Source: an uncultured Clostridium sp.
GTDB lineage: Bacteria; Bacillota; Clostridia; Lachnospirales; Lachnospiraceae
Length of the DNA: 64,000 bases
Reading direction: 5' to 3'
Assembly: GCA_946553025.1 (NCBI GenBank)
Contig: CAMNRM010000001.1
Span: 112,992-176,991 of the forward strand
The notes beneath the pieces were generated by a model that had not been told where the DNA came from, ran no database searches, and worked only from the letters and a program-made list of their open reading frames with translations. This document shows, in pieces, positions 7,636 to 16,353 of the stretch (positions are counted from its first letter, which is position 1; every line of letters begins with the position of its first letter). A program made the translations under genes and the position numbers.

Positions 7636-9072
7636 TTAATCTTTCTTATCGTTCTCCGAAACCATCCCAACCAGTTCCTCTGCTCCGTCGGTCATTCCCA
7701 GAATTCCCCGCTCGTCCGTGAATAAAATCACTTCCACCCGGACACGGCCTTCGGCTTTCTGCTTTACCTCCATTCCCTGCCTTACCTCTATTCCCTGCCT
7801 TAACTCCATTCCATGCCTTATCTCCATTCCCTGCCCTACCTCTATTCCCTGACTTACCTCCATTCCCTGCCTTAACTCCGTTCTCTTCCTTAACACGGCA
7901 GAAATCCGCTGCATGGCAAGCACCATCGTTTCTTCTCTGAGTCCTTCCTTTTGTTCCAAAACCCCAAGAGCCTCATCCACCGTGACACAGTCTAAAATCT
8001 GCCTTGCCATTTCCCGGGAAGCACCGCAGGCGGCACCGTAGGCAGCCAGACATTCCATACGGCCGTCGGCAGCCTTAGAATGGGTGTTCATCACCCCGGC
8101 AGCCAGCTTAATCAGCTTTCCTGCATGACCCACCAGAAGAATCTTCTCTATCCCGGCATCCACGGCCATATCCAGGGCCTTTCCGATATAATTGCTGCAT
8201 TTTACCGCTTTTTCCACGGGCAGCAAAAGCTTTTCTTCCAGGAATCTCTCCCCATAATTTCCCGGAACCATCAAAAGACATTCTTCCTTTTCCAGAGCCT
8301 TCTGACCGATTTCCAGACGGATCGTTTCCAGCAGCGCCGGTTCGCTCATCGGCTCCACAATCCCGCTGCTTCCCAGCACGGACAGTCCGCCCTCGATGCC
8401 AAGTCTTGGGTTAAAGGTTTTTCGCGCAATCTCCCGTCCTCCCGGGATTTCCAGTGTAATCCAGACCGAACCTTTAAATCCCGCCTTTCCGGCAACACGG
8501 GCAACTTCCGCAAAGATCATCCTTCGCGGCACGGGATTAATCGCCCACATCCCCACCGGACAGCTTAATCCGGCCCTGGTTACGCGGCCAATCCCTTCTC
8601 CTCCCCGCAGATAAAGGGTAAGTCCATCTCCCGTTTTCTCCACATAGCAGTTATGATCATGATGCGCAGAAGCCGCAAAAACATCCCCTGCGCAGGATGC
8701 CCCCAAAGAAAGCTTGCCGTCACACAGAGCATCCGGCAGAAGTTTATCAGCGCACAGAGCACCCGGCAGAGATTTACCGGCATCCAAAGAAACCGTAGAA
8801 CAAATACGGATTCCGTCCGTGATATCCGGATCATCCCCCGCATATTTTTTCACGGAACAGCTTGCCCGTCCTTCTTTCTTTTCCCGGCTCTCTATCTCCA
8901 TCTCCAGGCAGATTCCCTTTGGCGTTAAAAGAGAAACCTTCTCTGCACATAAATCCTCAAAAAGAAGCTGCGCGGCTGCTTTCGATGCCGCTGCCGCACA
9001 GCTTCCTGTAGTAAATCCCCGCCGTAAACCGCCCTCTGTCCGGGGGATAAAGGGTTGTGCCCCCGGTATCAT
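7636..9072 (-). CDS. cbiD: Cobalt-precorrin-5B C1-methyltransferase with repeat insertions
   Basis: CbiD methylates C1 of cobalt-precorrin-5B. The N-terminal GGLRRGFTTGSCAAAA segment and the GFKGSVWITLEIPGG and LLVGHAGKLIKLA regions identify it. At 478 residues it is about 100 longer than usual. The extra length comes from a short internal duplication near residues 95-125 (LPGALCADK and LPDALCDGK) and a run of six-residue units (pattern QGMEVR, QGIEV) near residues 395-437. Its ATG overlaps the stop of the ABC ATPase gene by the ATGA arrangement, so the transporter and cobalamin genes form one translational unit. Confidence 0.92.
   Translation of the reverse strand: MIPGAQPFIPRTEGGLRRGFTTGSCAAAASKAAAQLLFEDLCAEKVSLLTPKGICLEMEIESREKKEGRASCSVKKYAGDDPDITDGIRICSTVSLDAGKSLPGALCADKLLPDALCDGKLSLGASCAGDVFAASAHHDHNCYVEKTGDGLTLYLRGGEGIGRVTRAGLSCPVGMWAINPVPRRMIFAEVARVAGKAGFKGSVWITLEIPGGREIARKTFNPRLGIEGGLSVLGSSGIVEPMSEPALLETIRLEIGQKALEKEECLLMVPGNYGERFLEEKLLLPVEKAVKCSNYIGKALDMAVDAGIEKILLVGHAGKLIKLAAGVMNTHSKAADGRMECLAAYGAACGASREMARQILDCVTVDEALGVLEQKEGLREETMVLAMQRISAVLRKRTELRQGMEVSQGIEVGQGMEIRHGMELRQGIEVRQGMEVKQKAEGRVRVEVILFTDERGILGMTDGAEELVGMVSENDKKD
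7763..7888. repeat. Seven 18-bp tandem repeats inside cbiD
   Basis: Unit resembles CTTACCTCTATTCCCTGC with a few variants, repeated seven times in frame. It codes for six-residue units near the C terminus of CbiD. No such insertion is known to me for the family. Confidence 0.85.
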
Positions 9073-10154
9073 AAAATATAAACCCCCTGGGTATCAAAAT
9101 CAAGGAAGGCTTTCTCTCCTGCCTTATAAATCTTTCGGTTTACCGGGTTATAATCCGTAATCTGTATCTCCATACCGCCTACATTCACCTGATAATACTG
9201 GTAAGCCCCCATAAAGGTGGACAGTTCCACATCGGCTTCCAGATAGCCGTACTCGGCCAGAGCTGCCGCCTCCGGACGGATCACCAGCGCCGCTTTATCC
9301 CCGGCCTTGGCTTTGGCGAAATTATTGACCTCAAGTTCCTTTCCGGCAACCCGGATCTGCGCTTTTTCTCCCTGTTCTCCACTCACCGATAAAACCTCGG
9401 CATCCAGGAAATTTGCCTCACCGATAAAATCTGCCACAAAGCGGGAGTTTGGATGATAGTAAATCTCCCTTGGCGTGCCAATCTGCTCCACCTTCCCCTT
9501 GCTCATAATAATAATTTTATCGGAAATACTCATGGCCTCCGACTGATCGTGGGTGACATAAACTGCCGTAATCCCCACCTTCTGCTGGATTTTCCGAATC
9601 TCCGTGCGCATGGAAACCCTGAGTTTGGCATCAAGATTGCTTAAAGGCTCGTCAAACAAAAGCACCCCCGGCTCCAGCACCAGAGCCCTGGCAAGAGCCA
9701 CGCGCTGCTGCTGCCCGCCGGAAAGCTGGTTGGTCATTCGCGATTCCATACCCTCCATCTCCACCAGCGTTAAAATATTCATCACCCGCTCGCGGATCTC
9801 CTCTTTGGCAAGCTTGCGGATCTTTAAGCCATAAGCGACATTGTCAAACACGTTATAGTGCGGAAGCAGGGCATAACTCTGAAAAACCATCGCCGTATCC
9901 CGCTTATTGGGCGTAAGATGATTAATCGCCTCACCACCCAGGTAAATCTCCCCTTCATCCGGGCTTTCAAACCCGGCAATCATCCGAAGCGTTGTCGTCT
10001 TCCCGCACCCGGAAGGCCCAAGAAGCGTGACAAATGTCCCCGCTTCGATATCTAAAGTCGTATCCTCCACCGCATAAAACGCTTTGCCTGTTTTCGGATC
10101 TTTATAAATCTTGGAAATATGTTCTAAGCGAACCCCTTTTTTCTGTTTTTCCAT
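9069..10154 (-). CDS. ABC transporter ATPase, ferric/polyamine (FbpC/PotA) type
   Basis: This cytoplasmic ATPase energises the permease encoded upstream. Walker A ([15 protein letters not shown]), signature LSGGQQQRVALARALV, Walker B (VLLFDEPLSNLDAKLR) and the switch His (VTHDQSEAMS) are intact. A C-terminal TOBE-like domain follows from residue ~280. The ATG at 10154 (MEKQKKG) follows GGGAGGG; the longer open frame upstream has no ribosome site. Its stop overlaps cbiD. The order SBP-permease-ATPase suggests a binding-protein-dependent importer of iron or another metal, but substrate is not provable. Confidence 0.92.
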   Translation of the reverse strand: MEKQKKGVRLEHISKIYKDPKTGKAFYAVEDTTLDIEAGTFVTLLGPSGCGKTTTLRMIAGFESPDEGEIYLGGEAINHLTPNKRDTAMVFQSYALLPHYNVFDNVAYGLKIRKLAKEEIRERVMNILTLVEMEGMESRMTNQLSGGQQQRVALARALVLEPGVLLFDEPLSNLDAKLRVSMRTEIRKIQQKVGITAVYVTHDQSEAMSISDKIIIMSKGKVEQIGTPREIYYHPNSRFVADFIGEANFLDAEVLSVSGEQGEKAQIRVAGKELEVNNFAKAKAGDKAALVIRPEAAALAEYGYLEADVELSTFMGAYQYYQVNVGGMEIQITDYNPVNRKIYKAGEKAFLDFDTQGVYIL

Positions 10155-10179
10155 CGGCCAATCCCTCCCGAAATAAAAT

Positions 10180-11880
10180 TTAGGAAATCTTCCTGCTGAC
10201 ACCGAAAAACCGAATCAGCGTATTCATGATCAGCACCGCACCGTAAGTAATGGCAATCAGCACCGTAGCATAGGCACAGGCTACCCCGTAATTTCCCTTT
10301 TCCGCCTGTTCGTTAATCTGGCAGGTAATCAGGAGAAAATCCGGTGTTACCAGAAGGATGATTGCCGAAATTGCCGTAATGCTCCGCACAAATGCCGTGA
10401 CCAGACCGCTGAAAAACGAATCCTTGATCAGGGGCAGCGTGACCGTCATAAATACCCTCGCCGAATTCGCCCCCATATCATAAGCGGATTCTTCGATGGA
10501 CTTATCAATCTGGCGCAGTGCAGAAATCCCGCTCCGGGTTCCGGTGGGAAGACTTCTTACAATAAATACAATAATCAAAATCAGTCCCGTTCCGTAAAGC
10601 CCGCTCAACACACCGGTTCTGAAAAGCCCGTTGGCGTAGCCGCGGATATAGCCGATACCCAGAACCGTTCCCGGAACAGCCATGGCAAGCATGGATACAA
10701 ATTCGATAAAGCCCTTCCCCTTAAAACGCTTCTTCACCACCAGATAGGCAATCACCATAGATAAAAAAGCGGTAAGCGGCGAGGCAATCAGCGACAGCAC
10801 AAAGGAATCCTTAAACGCTTTCAGCCCGCTGGTTCTGAGCATGTACTGGAACCATTTCAGGGACAGGCTGTAATCCCTTCCCCACAGGGTAAACAGCGCA
10901 CCAAAAGGCACCATCACATACATCAGCACAACAAATGCCGCAACCAGCGTACAGAAGATCGTCAGCGGCACGGTTACGCTCTTATCCTCAATCAGCATAC
11001 GCATCCGGGAAGCTTTTCCGGTCAGCGTCGCTGCCGTCTTTCTCTCCAGATAGTATTTTTGAATTAAAAACAGCACCACGGTAAGCGACAAAAGCACCAC
11101 CGACATCGCCGCCGCTCCCGTGGAATCATAGGCTCCGGTCACCTGCAGATAAATCGTCGTTGCCAGGGTATCGTAGGAGCCGCCAATCAGCATAGGGTTG
11201 GCAAAATCCGCCACCGACTCGATAAACGTCACCAGAAAAGCATTGCCCAGTCCCGGAAGAAGAAGGGGAAAGGTCACGCTGGTAAACACCTTCCACCGGC
11301 TTGCCCCCATATCCCGGGTCGCCTCCTCTAAGGACGGGTCGATATTCTTCAACAGCCCCTTAAGCATCAGATAGCAGACCGGGAAAAACGTCAGAGTCTG
11401 GACAATGGCAATTCCCTTCAGCCCGTAAACATTAGAATCGTAAATCTTTAGCAGTGAGCGTGTAACAATTCCGCTGCGCCCAAAAAGCATAATCATAGAC
11501 AGCGAAAGCACAAACGGCGGCGAAACCACCGGAAGCATGGAAACCACGGCAAAAAGCTTTTCTAAAATCTTCGTCCGAAGCTTCACATAAACCTCCACAT
11601 AGGCAAACAAAAGCCCTATTGCCGTCGAAGCAATCCCGGTAATAAATCCCAAAACCAGGGTATTCTTAAAGGCTGTCTGGAACCGCTCTAAACTCAGCAC
11701 CCGCGCAAACACGGCAAAAGTAACCCGCCCCTCCTCCAAAAAGCTGTCCACCAACAGCATCAGCAGAGGATATAAAATAAATAATGCCAAAAAGACGAGC
11801 AGCACAACAATCATACTGATTAAAATCGGATCAGAAAAAAACTTCTCCCTCTCCAGCCTTGCACTCTGTTTTCCTGCCAC
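10180..11880 (-). CDS. Fused ABC permease, ferric-type (FbpB-like)
   Basis: A single polypeptide holds two copies of the binding-protein-dependent permease domain. Each has about six hydrophobic segments and an EAA loop (SLEEATRDMGASRWKVF near residue 190 and SIEESAYDMGANSARVF near 470). This duplicated architecture is characteristic of FbpB/ThiP-like iron or thiamine importers. The GTG at 11880 (VAGKQSARLE) is preceded by GGGGGAAGG and is preferred to the ATG 90 bases upstream. It lies 25 bases from the ATPase gene. A strong hairpin separates it from the binding-protein gene. Confidence 0.9.
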   Translation of the reverse strand: MAGKQSARLEREKFFSDPILISMIVVLLVFLALFILYPLLMLLVDSFLEEGRVTFAVFARVLSLERFQTAFKNTLVLGFITGIASTAIGLLFAYVEVYVKLRTKILEKLFAVVSMLPVVSPPFVLSLSMIMLFGRSGIVTRSLLKIYDSNVYGLKGIAIVQTLTFFPVCYLMLKGLLKNIDPSLEEATRDMGASRWKVFTSVTFPLLLPGLGNAFLVTFIESVADFANPMLIGGSYDTLATTIYLQVTGAYDSTGAAAMSVVLLSLTVVLFLIQKYYLERKTAATLTGKASRMRMLIEDKSVTVPLTIFCTLVAAFVVLMYVMVPFGALFTLWGRDYSLSLKWFQYMLRTSGLKAFKDSFVLSLIASPLTAFLSMVIAYLVVKKRFKGKGFIEFVSMLAMAVPGTVLGIGYIRGYANGLFRTGVLSGLYGTGLILIIVFIVRSLPTGTRSGISALRQIDKSIEESAYDMGANSARVFMTVTLPLIKDSFFSGLVTAFVRSITAISAIILLVTPDFLLITCQINEQAEKGNYGVACAYATVLIAITYGAVLIMNTLIRFFGVSRKIS

Positions 11881-11942
11881 AAACCTTCCCCCTTTCTTTT
11901 TTGTATGTAGATTTTTCCATGCGCAGGCACACCCTAAAACAG

Positions 11943-11983
11943 CAGATGCTGCGTAGCGCAATCCGCGCATTACGCAGCATCTG
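11943..11983. terminator. Intercistronic hairpin between binding protein and permease
   Basis: CAGATGCTGCGTA (11943-11955) pairs perfectly with TACGCAGCATCTG (11971-11983), with an inner GCGC pair. No long T-run follows on the minus strand (TGTTTT only). It could terminate part of the transcripts or protect the binding-protein mRNA so that this protein is made in excess. Confidence 0.7.
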
Positions 11984-12014
11984 TCCTTACTTTACTTTTT
12001 AACAATCTTAGGAT

Positions 12015-13229
12015 TTACTCGGTCAGGAAACGGCTGGAATCTGCACTGTCTGCATTGCTTCCTAAAGCTTCAAAGAACTCTTCCACATACTTGGAACTGT
12101 TCTCTTTAGCATCCTCAAAATCATAGTCGATTGTATTATTCATATCCAGACCAAAGCGGGTTGCCTCTTCCGGCTGGGTTGCGTTAGAGAGAACCAGGAA
12201 CTGATAGGAACCGGCTTCCTTGGCATGATCTACACATTCCGGGGAAAGCGCAAACTCAATCCAGAGTTTAGCAGCGTTCGGATGGGCGCAGCCTTCAAAA
12301 ATCGCCGTAGCGCCAACCTCAAAAGAGGTGCCGTCTTCCGGAACAATCAGTTCGATATTATCGTAACCCTGCAGGATCTGGTAAATACCGTCATGCAGGA
12401 AACCAATACCGATAACACACTCGCCGGGTCCTACCATCTTGGATGGGCCGGAACCGGACTTCGTGTACTGGTTGATATTCTGATCCAGCGCCTTAAAATA
12501 CTCCATCGCCTCATCGTGGCCCTTCATCTGAATCATGGTATTAATCACCAGCTTTGCCGTACCTGCGGTATTCGGGTTGGAGAGCATAATCAGCCCCTTG
12601 TACTCTTCCTTGGTCAAATCATCCCAGGTCTTGGGCGCTTCCAGGCCAAGGCGTTCCAGTTCCTCGGTATTTACCATAAAACCCAGGATACCTTTATAAA
12701 TGCCGTACCAGCAGTTGGTCGGGTCTTTATAATCTTCGCTGATTAAATTTGCTGCATTCACAGCATCATAAGCCATCAGAAGCCCGTCCGCTACCGCTTC
12801 ATTATAAGGATCGGTCGTACCGCCAAACCATACATCCGCCGACGGCTTCCCGGCTTCCTCGGAAATCTTCGTGTAAACTTCCGACGTGGACAATCTCTGG
12901 AACTTCGTCTTAATTCCGTAGAGAGATTCAAAATTCTTGCAGGCTGCAGATAAGTATTCCTCTTCACAGGAACCGTACACCGTCAGTTCCCCTTCGGCCT
13001 TTGCCGCCTCAATCAGTGCATCCATATCCCCTGCCGGTGCTGCCTCTGCTGCTGTGGTTTCTTCCCCTTCAGCTTCACTTTCGACAGCTTCGGTCTGTGC
13101 TTCCGTAGGTGCTGCCTCTGCTGCAGTCGTTTCCGGAGCCGCTGTCGTCGCAGTCCCTCCACCGCCGCCGCAGGCAGTCAGGCCAAATACCATAGCACAT
13201 GCAAGCGCCAATGCCAACTTTTTCTTCAT
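12015..13229 (-). CDS. ABC substrate-binding lipoprotein, ferric (FbpA/AfuA) type
   Basis: The protein begins with a lipoprotein signal (MKKKLALALACAMVFGLTAC; Cys20 as the lipidated residue). A Thr/Ala/Glu-rich linker of ~45 residues follows, and then a periplasmic-binding-protein fold (LTVYGSCEEEYLSAACKNFESLYGIK...). The family carries Fe(III), phosphonate, sugar or thiamine ligands, so the substrate is open. Its coupling to cobalamin genes downstream makes a cobalt or corrinoid-related role worth considering. The gene starts at ATG 13229 with GAGGAATGATATT upstream. It is the first gene of the transporter operon. Confidence 0.9.
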   Translation of the reverse strand: MKKKLALALACAMVFGLTACGGGGGTATTAAPETTAAEAAPTEAQTEAVESEAEGEETTAAEAAPAGDMDALIEAAKAEGELTVYGSCEEEYLSAACKNFESLYGIKTKFQRLSTSEVYTKISEEAGKPSADVWFGGTTDPYNEAVADGLLMAYDAVNAANLISEDYKDPTNCWYGIYKGILGFMVNTEELERLGLEAPKTWDDLTKEEYKGLIMLSNPNTAGTAKLVINTMIQMKGHDEAMEYFKALDQNINQYTKSGSGPSKMVGPGECVIGIGFLHDGIYQILQGYDNIELIVPEDGTSFEVGATAIFEGCAHPNAAKLWIEFALSPECVDHAKEAGSYQFLVLSNATQPEEATRFGLDMNNTIDYDFEDAKENSSKYVEEFFEALGSNADSADSSRFLTE

Positions 13230-13344
13230 AATATCATTCCTCCTTTATGTTCGCCGAACTTTTGTCGGCCTATGTGAATTATATCACAAAGAAGACGAAA
13301 TAGGAACCCCTTTTGTAAATTTTGACCAATATTCTCCAGAACTT

Positions 13345-13370
13345 GTTGCTGTTCACACGTTCACTGTAAC
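13345..13370. repeat. 26-bp palindromic mini-repeat, copy 2
   Basis: It starts GTTGCTGTTCACACG and ends TTCACTGTAAC, related to the units at 4504, 41704 and 47740. Unlike two of the others it has no matching 8-bp flanks, and a partial second end (GCGTTCATTGCAAC) follows at 13374-13387. It is probably an older or rearranged copy. Confidence 0.55.
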
Positions 13371-13387
13371 CATGCGTTCATTGCAAC

Positions 13388-13858
13388 TCACCCTTTACCT
13401 TTTAACTTCTTCTGCTTCCCGGTAAGCGAAAGAATCTCAATCTTCCATATGGCGGTGACCGAAAGGCTTCTCTGAATAGCCTCATCAAAGTTTGCCATAT
13501 TCGTCGGTGTGTGGCGCTCGCACAGCAGCCGGAGTGCATGAATCTTTTCCTTATCATCCGTCACCTCACCAGCCCGGCCAACGATAACCGCCGATTCAAA
13601 TGCCGTCGTAAACTTATCCAGTGCCCGGCAGGTATCCCCCACACAGGCCATAGATACTTCCGGGTTTTTGCGCAGGGCATCTATCTTTTTTCCCTCCTTC
13701 GCACAGTGGAAATATACTGCCGAACCGTCCCGCACAATCGTAACCGGGATACCATAGGCTTTTCCCTCAGTGTCCACCATGGACAGTACAGCATACTCAC
13801 ACTTATCCACCACTTCCAAAGCAAATGCTTCATCCATTTCCCGATCTTTTCTTCTCAT
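13388..13858 (-). CDS. Pyridoxamine 5'-phosphate oxidase-family FMN-binding protein (NimA-like)
   Basis: A 156-residue split-barrel protein. The sequence begins MRRKDREMDEAFALEVVDKCEYAVLSMVDTEGKAYGIPV and contains VYFHCAKEGKKIDALRKNPEVSMACVG. This pattern matches the small flavin-binding PNPOx-like family that includes 5-nitroimidazole reductases. The substrate is unknown. It is monocistronic, upstream of the ABC transporter and divergent from the cyclic-nucleotide-binding gene. Confidence 0.85.
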   Translation of the reverse strand: MRRKDREMDEAFALEVVDKCEYAVLSMVDTEGKAYGIPVTIVRDGSAVYFHCAKEGKKIDALRKNPEVSMACVGDTCRALDKFTTAFESAVIVGRAGEVTDDKEKIHALRLLCERHTPTNMANFDEAIQRSLSVTAIWKIEILSLTGKQKKLKGKG

Positions 13859-14012
13859 ATTCTATTTTCCTCCATTCTCTGCACAGCAGCGCAGCCCCGT
13901 TTTATCGGGCGCAGCCCTGTTTATTTCATTGACTTATCCAAAAAATTCCGTTAAAATAACAGACAAACACAAATCATCCGAACAAATCACATACAATAAG
14001 GGGGTTCTGTCC

Positions 14013-14507
14013 ATGGAAGCCAAAGAATTTAATGAAACAAAAATGCTGCAATTTGCCGAAGACGAAATTATTCTTAAGCAAGGCTCTACCGAAAAAGCAT
14101 TGTATAAAATTATCCGGGGAAAGGCTATTGTCTATTTTAATTATGGACAGGAAGATGAATATATGGTGGGAATGCTTTCGGAACAGAGATGTTTCGGAGA
14201 ACTCTCCATCCTCTGCGGCAAACCCAGCATTTACACGGTCGTTGCCTATGATGATGTTCTGGTTATGCGTATACCCGAAAAAGACTTTGACAATTTCATC
14301 CGAAATAACAGCGCCAACGCCATCGGCATTATGCACAACCTGGCCAATACCCTTCTCACCCTCAGCTTCAATATCAATCTTATCCTGGAAGAACTGGAAC
14401 AGGAAAAGAAAATCAAACCGGATACTTATAAGGATATTACAAAAAAAATCCGCCTCTACACCGCATTAAATGCAAAAGACACAACAAATTTCAATACATC
14501 CATTTAA
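14013..14507 (+). CDS. Cyclic-nucleotide-binding-domain protein without HTH
   Basis: 164 residues with one cNMP-binding (Crp N-terminal-like) domain: ILKQGSTEKALYKIIRGKAIVYF, then CFGELSILCGKPSIYTVVA, matching the FGE...L phosphate-binding cassette region. The C-terminal ~50 residues are helical and polar, with no recognisable winged helix, so DNA binding is not supported. The ATG at 14013 was chosen because AAGGGGG lies 8 bases upstream; the longer open frame includes a non-conserved leader. It might sense a ligand and act through partner proteins. Confidence 0.82.
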   Translation: MEAKEFNETKMLQFAEDEIILKQGSTEKALYKIIRGKAIVYFNYGQEDEYMVGMLSEQRCFGELSILCGKPSIYTVVAYDDVLVMRIPEKDFDNFIRNNSANAIGIMHNLANTLLTLSFNINLILEELEQEKKIKPDTYKDITKKIRLYTALNAKDTTNFNTSI

Positions 14508-14545
14508 AATCGTATATTCTTTCCTTGTGCTTACAAATATTCACC

Positions 14546-14603
14546 AAAAAACACCGGACAGACACATCCACAATTTTTGTGAACAGCCTGCCCTGTGTTT
14601 TTT
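14546..14603. terminator. Bidirectional terminator between cNMP-binding gene and pgi
   Basis: The imperfect stem AACACCGGACAG and CTGCCCTGTGTT is flanked by A6 on the left and T6 on the right. It therefore could serve both convergent genes. Confidence 0.65.
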
Positions 14604-14614
14604 CATCTAACAAA

Positions 14615-16195
14615 TTAAATATTCAGCAAATCGCTGTACTCCTTCAGCGCCCCATCGGTTTCATGCGCCAGAACTTTCTTTGCCAGAATCTTTCCAAGCT
14701 GTACGCCCTCCTGGTCAAAGCTGTTGACATTCCATACAAAGCCCTGGAACATTACCTTATTTTCAAAATGCGCAAGCAGGGCACCCATCGTCCTTGCATT
14801 TAACTGATCCCCGATAATAATGCTGGAAGGACGGCCTCCCTCGAAGTTCTTATTGCGGTTCTCGTCGGACTTTCCGCAGGCAAAGGCTACGATCTGGGCG
14901 GCAACATTCGCGCAGAGCTTCTGCTGGCTGGTGCTGTCCTGAATCACGACGTCCATGCCAATCTGGTTATTTCTAAAGCCGATAAACTGCAGCGGCACAA
15001 TCGCGGTTCCCTGGTGAAGAAGCTGATAGAAGGAATGCTGTCCGTTCGTTCCGGGTTCGCCGAAAATCACCGGGCCGGTCTGGTAGTTCACGCGCTCGCC
15101 GAAACGGTTTACGCACTTGCCGTTCGACTCCATATCAAGCTGCTGTAAATGTGCCGGGAAGCGGCTTAATGCCTGGGAATACGGAAGAACCGCCGTGGAC
15201 GGATAATCCAGAACATTCCGCTCATAAACGCCAATCAGCGCATCCAGCATCGCCGGGTTTTTAAAGAGATCTTTATTCTTTGCCAGCTTGTCTTCCTCGG
15301 CAGCTCCCTCAAGAAACTGTGCAAATACCTCCGGCCCAAACGCCAGGGAGAGTACAGCACCGCCTACCGCAGAACTGGAAGAATACCGTCCGCCGATATA
15401 ATCATCCATAAAGAATGCTGCCAGGTAATCATCACTCTTGGCCAGCGGAGAAGTTTCGCTGGTAACGGCTACCATATGGCGGGAAGCATCCAGCCCGGCA
15501 TTCTTTAACGCATCCTTGACAAAGGACTCGTTCGTCAGGGTTTCCAAGGTTGTCCCGGACTTGGATACCAGGATAAAGAGGGAGTGCGCAACATCAATGG
15601 ACTTTAACACAGCTGCTGCATCGTCCGGGTCAACATTGCTGATAAACTTTGCCTCCATCTTAAACGTTCCCTGCTTCTTCGCCCAGTTCTCAAGCGCTAA
15701 GTAAATGGCACGCGGCCCTAAGTCGCTGCCGCCGATACCAATCTGGACAACCGTGGTAAACTTCTCGCCTGCCTCATTGGTAATCTCTCCGGCATGAACC
15801 TTCTTAGCAAACTCGGCAACCTTTTCCTGAACACCGGTATAAAACGCACGCTTATCCACGCCGTCAGCCACAACCGCATTCCCTAACTGTCCGCGGGTAA
15901 GATGGTGGAGTACAAGACGCTTCTCACCGGTGTTAATCACTGCCCCATTGTAAAGTTCTTCAAATTTTTCAACAAGCTGTGCTTCTTCGGCAAGCTTTGC
16001 CAGACCCGAAAGCACCTCGTCGTCCACCTGCTTTGCCGCATAATTGTAAGCCATTCCCTCTGCCATGGGAACCGTGTACTTCTTCACACGCTCTGCGCCG
16101 CTTTCTCCGGCCATCACCTGCGTCAGTTCCACCGGCTTCATCTTTGAAAGCTCCTGGATGGAAGTAAGGGTATCCATGTTGTTCCAGTTAATCAT
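14615..16195 (-). CDS. pgi: Glucose-6-phosphate isomerase
   Basis: This cytosolic glycolytic enzyme interconverts glucose-6-phosphate and fructose-6-phosphate. Substrate-binding signatures include VQIGIGGSDLGPRA and VSKSGTTLETL. The catalytic Glu region FGEPGTNGQHSFYQLLHQGT and the C-terminal Lys region SFDQEGVQLGK are present. At 526 residues it matches the longer bacterial branch. The ATG at 16195 follows an AGGAGG-like site (AAGGAGGACAAGAAC). Confidence 0.95.
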   Translation of the reverse strand: MINWNNMDTLTSIQELSKMKPVELTQVMAGESGAERVKKYTVPMAEGMAYNYAAKQVDDEVLSGLAKLAEEAQLVEKFEELYNGAVINTGEKRLVLHHLTRGQLGNAVVADGVDKRAFYTGVQEKVAEFAKKVHAGEITNEAGEKFTTVVQIGIGGSDLGPRAIYLALENWAKKQGTFKMEAKFISNVDPDDAAAVLKSIDVAHSLFILVSKSGTTLETLTNESFVKDALKNAGLDASRHMVAVTSETSPLAKSDDYLAAFFMDDYIGGRYSSSSAVGGAVLSLAFGPEVFAQFLEGAAEEDKLAKNKDLFKNPAMLDALIGVYERNVLDYPSTAVLPYSQALSRFPAHLQQLDMESNGKCVNRFGERVNYQTGPVIFGEPGTNGQHSFYQLLHQGTAIVPLQFIGFRNNQIGMDVVIQDSTSQQKLCANVAAQIVAFACGKSDENRNKNFEGGRPSSIIIGDQLNARTMGALLAHFENKVMFQGFVWNVNSFDQEGVQLGKILAKKVLAHETDGALKEYSDLLNI

Positions 16196-16353
16196 GTTCT
16201 TGTCCTCCTTGATTTAAACTGGAATAATTATACTATTAAACCCGCCGTTCTTCAAGTATTTCCGGCAATTTCTAGCAAAAACTATCCGCCCTATTCTATC
16301 CCTCCATCCCCTCACATAAACATATACTAATTTTCCTCATTGTCGGAGTTTTT

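Noticed and set aside
7763..7888. CRISPR or regulatory repeat array
   Set aside because: The units are in frame within cbiD and have no spacers.
12225..12746. Plus-strand ORF of 173 codons
   Set aside because: Antisense shadow of the substrate-binding protein gene, which has clear signal peptide and family motifs.
13230..13387. Cobalamin riboswitch before the transporter-cbi operon
   Set aside because: No B12-box-like sequence is recognisable in the short upstream gap.
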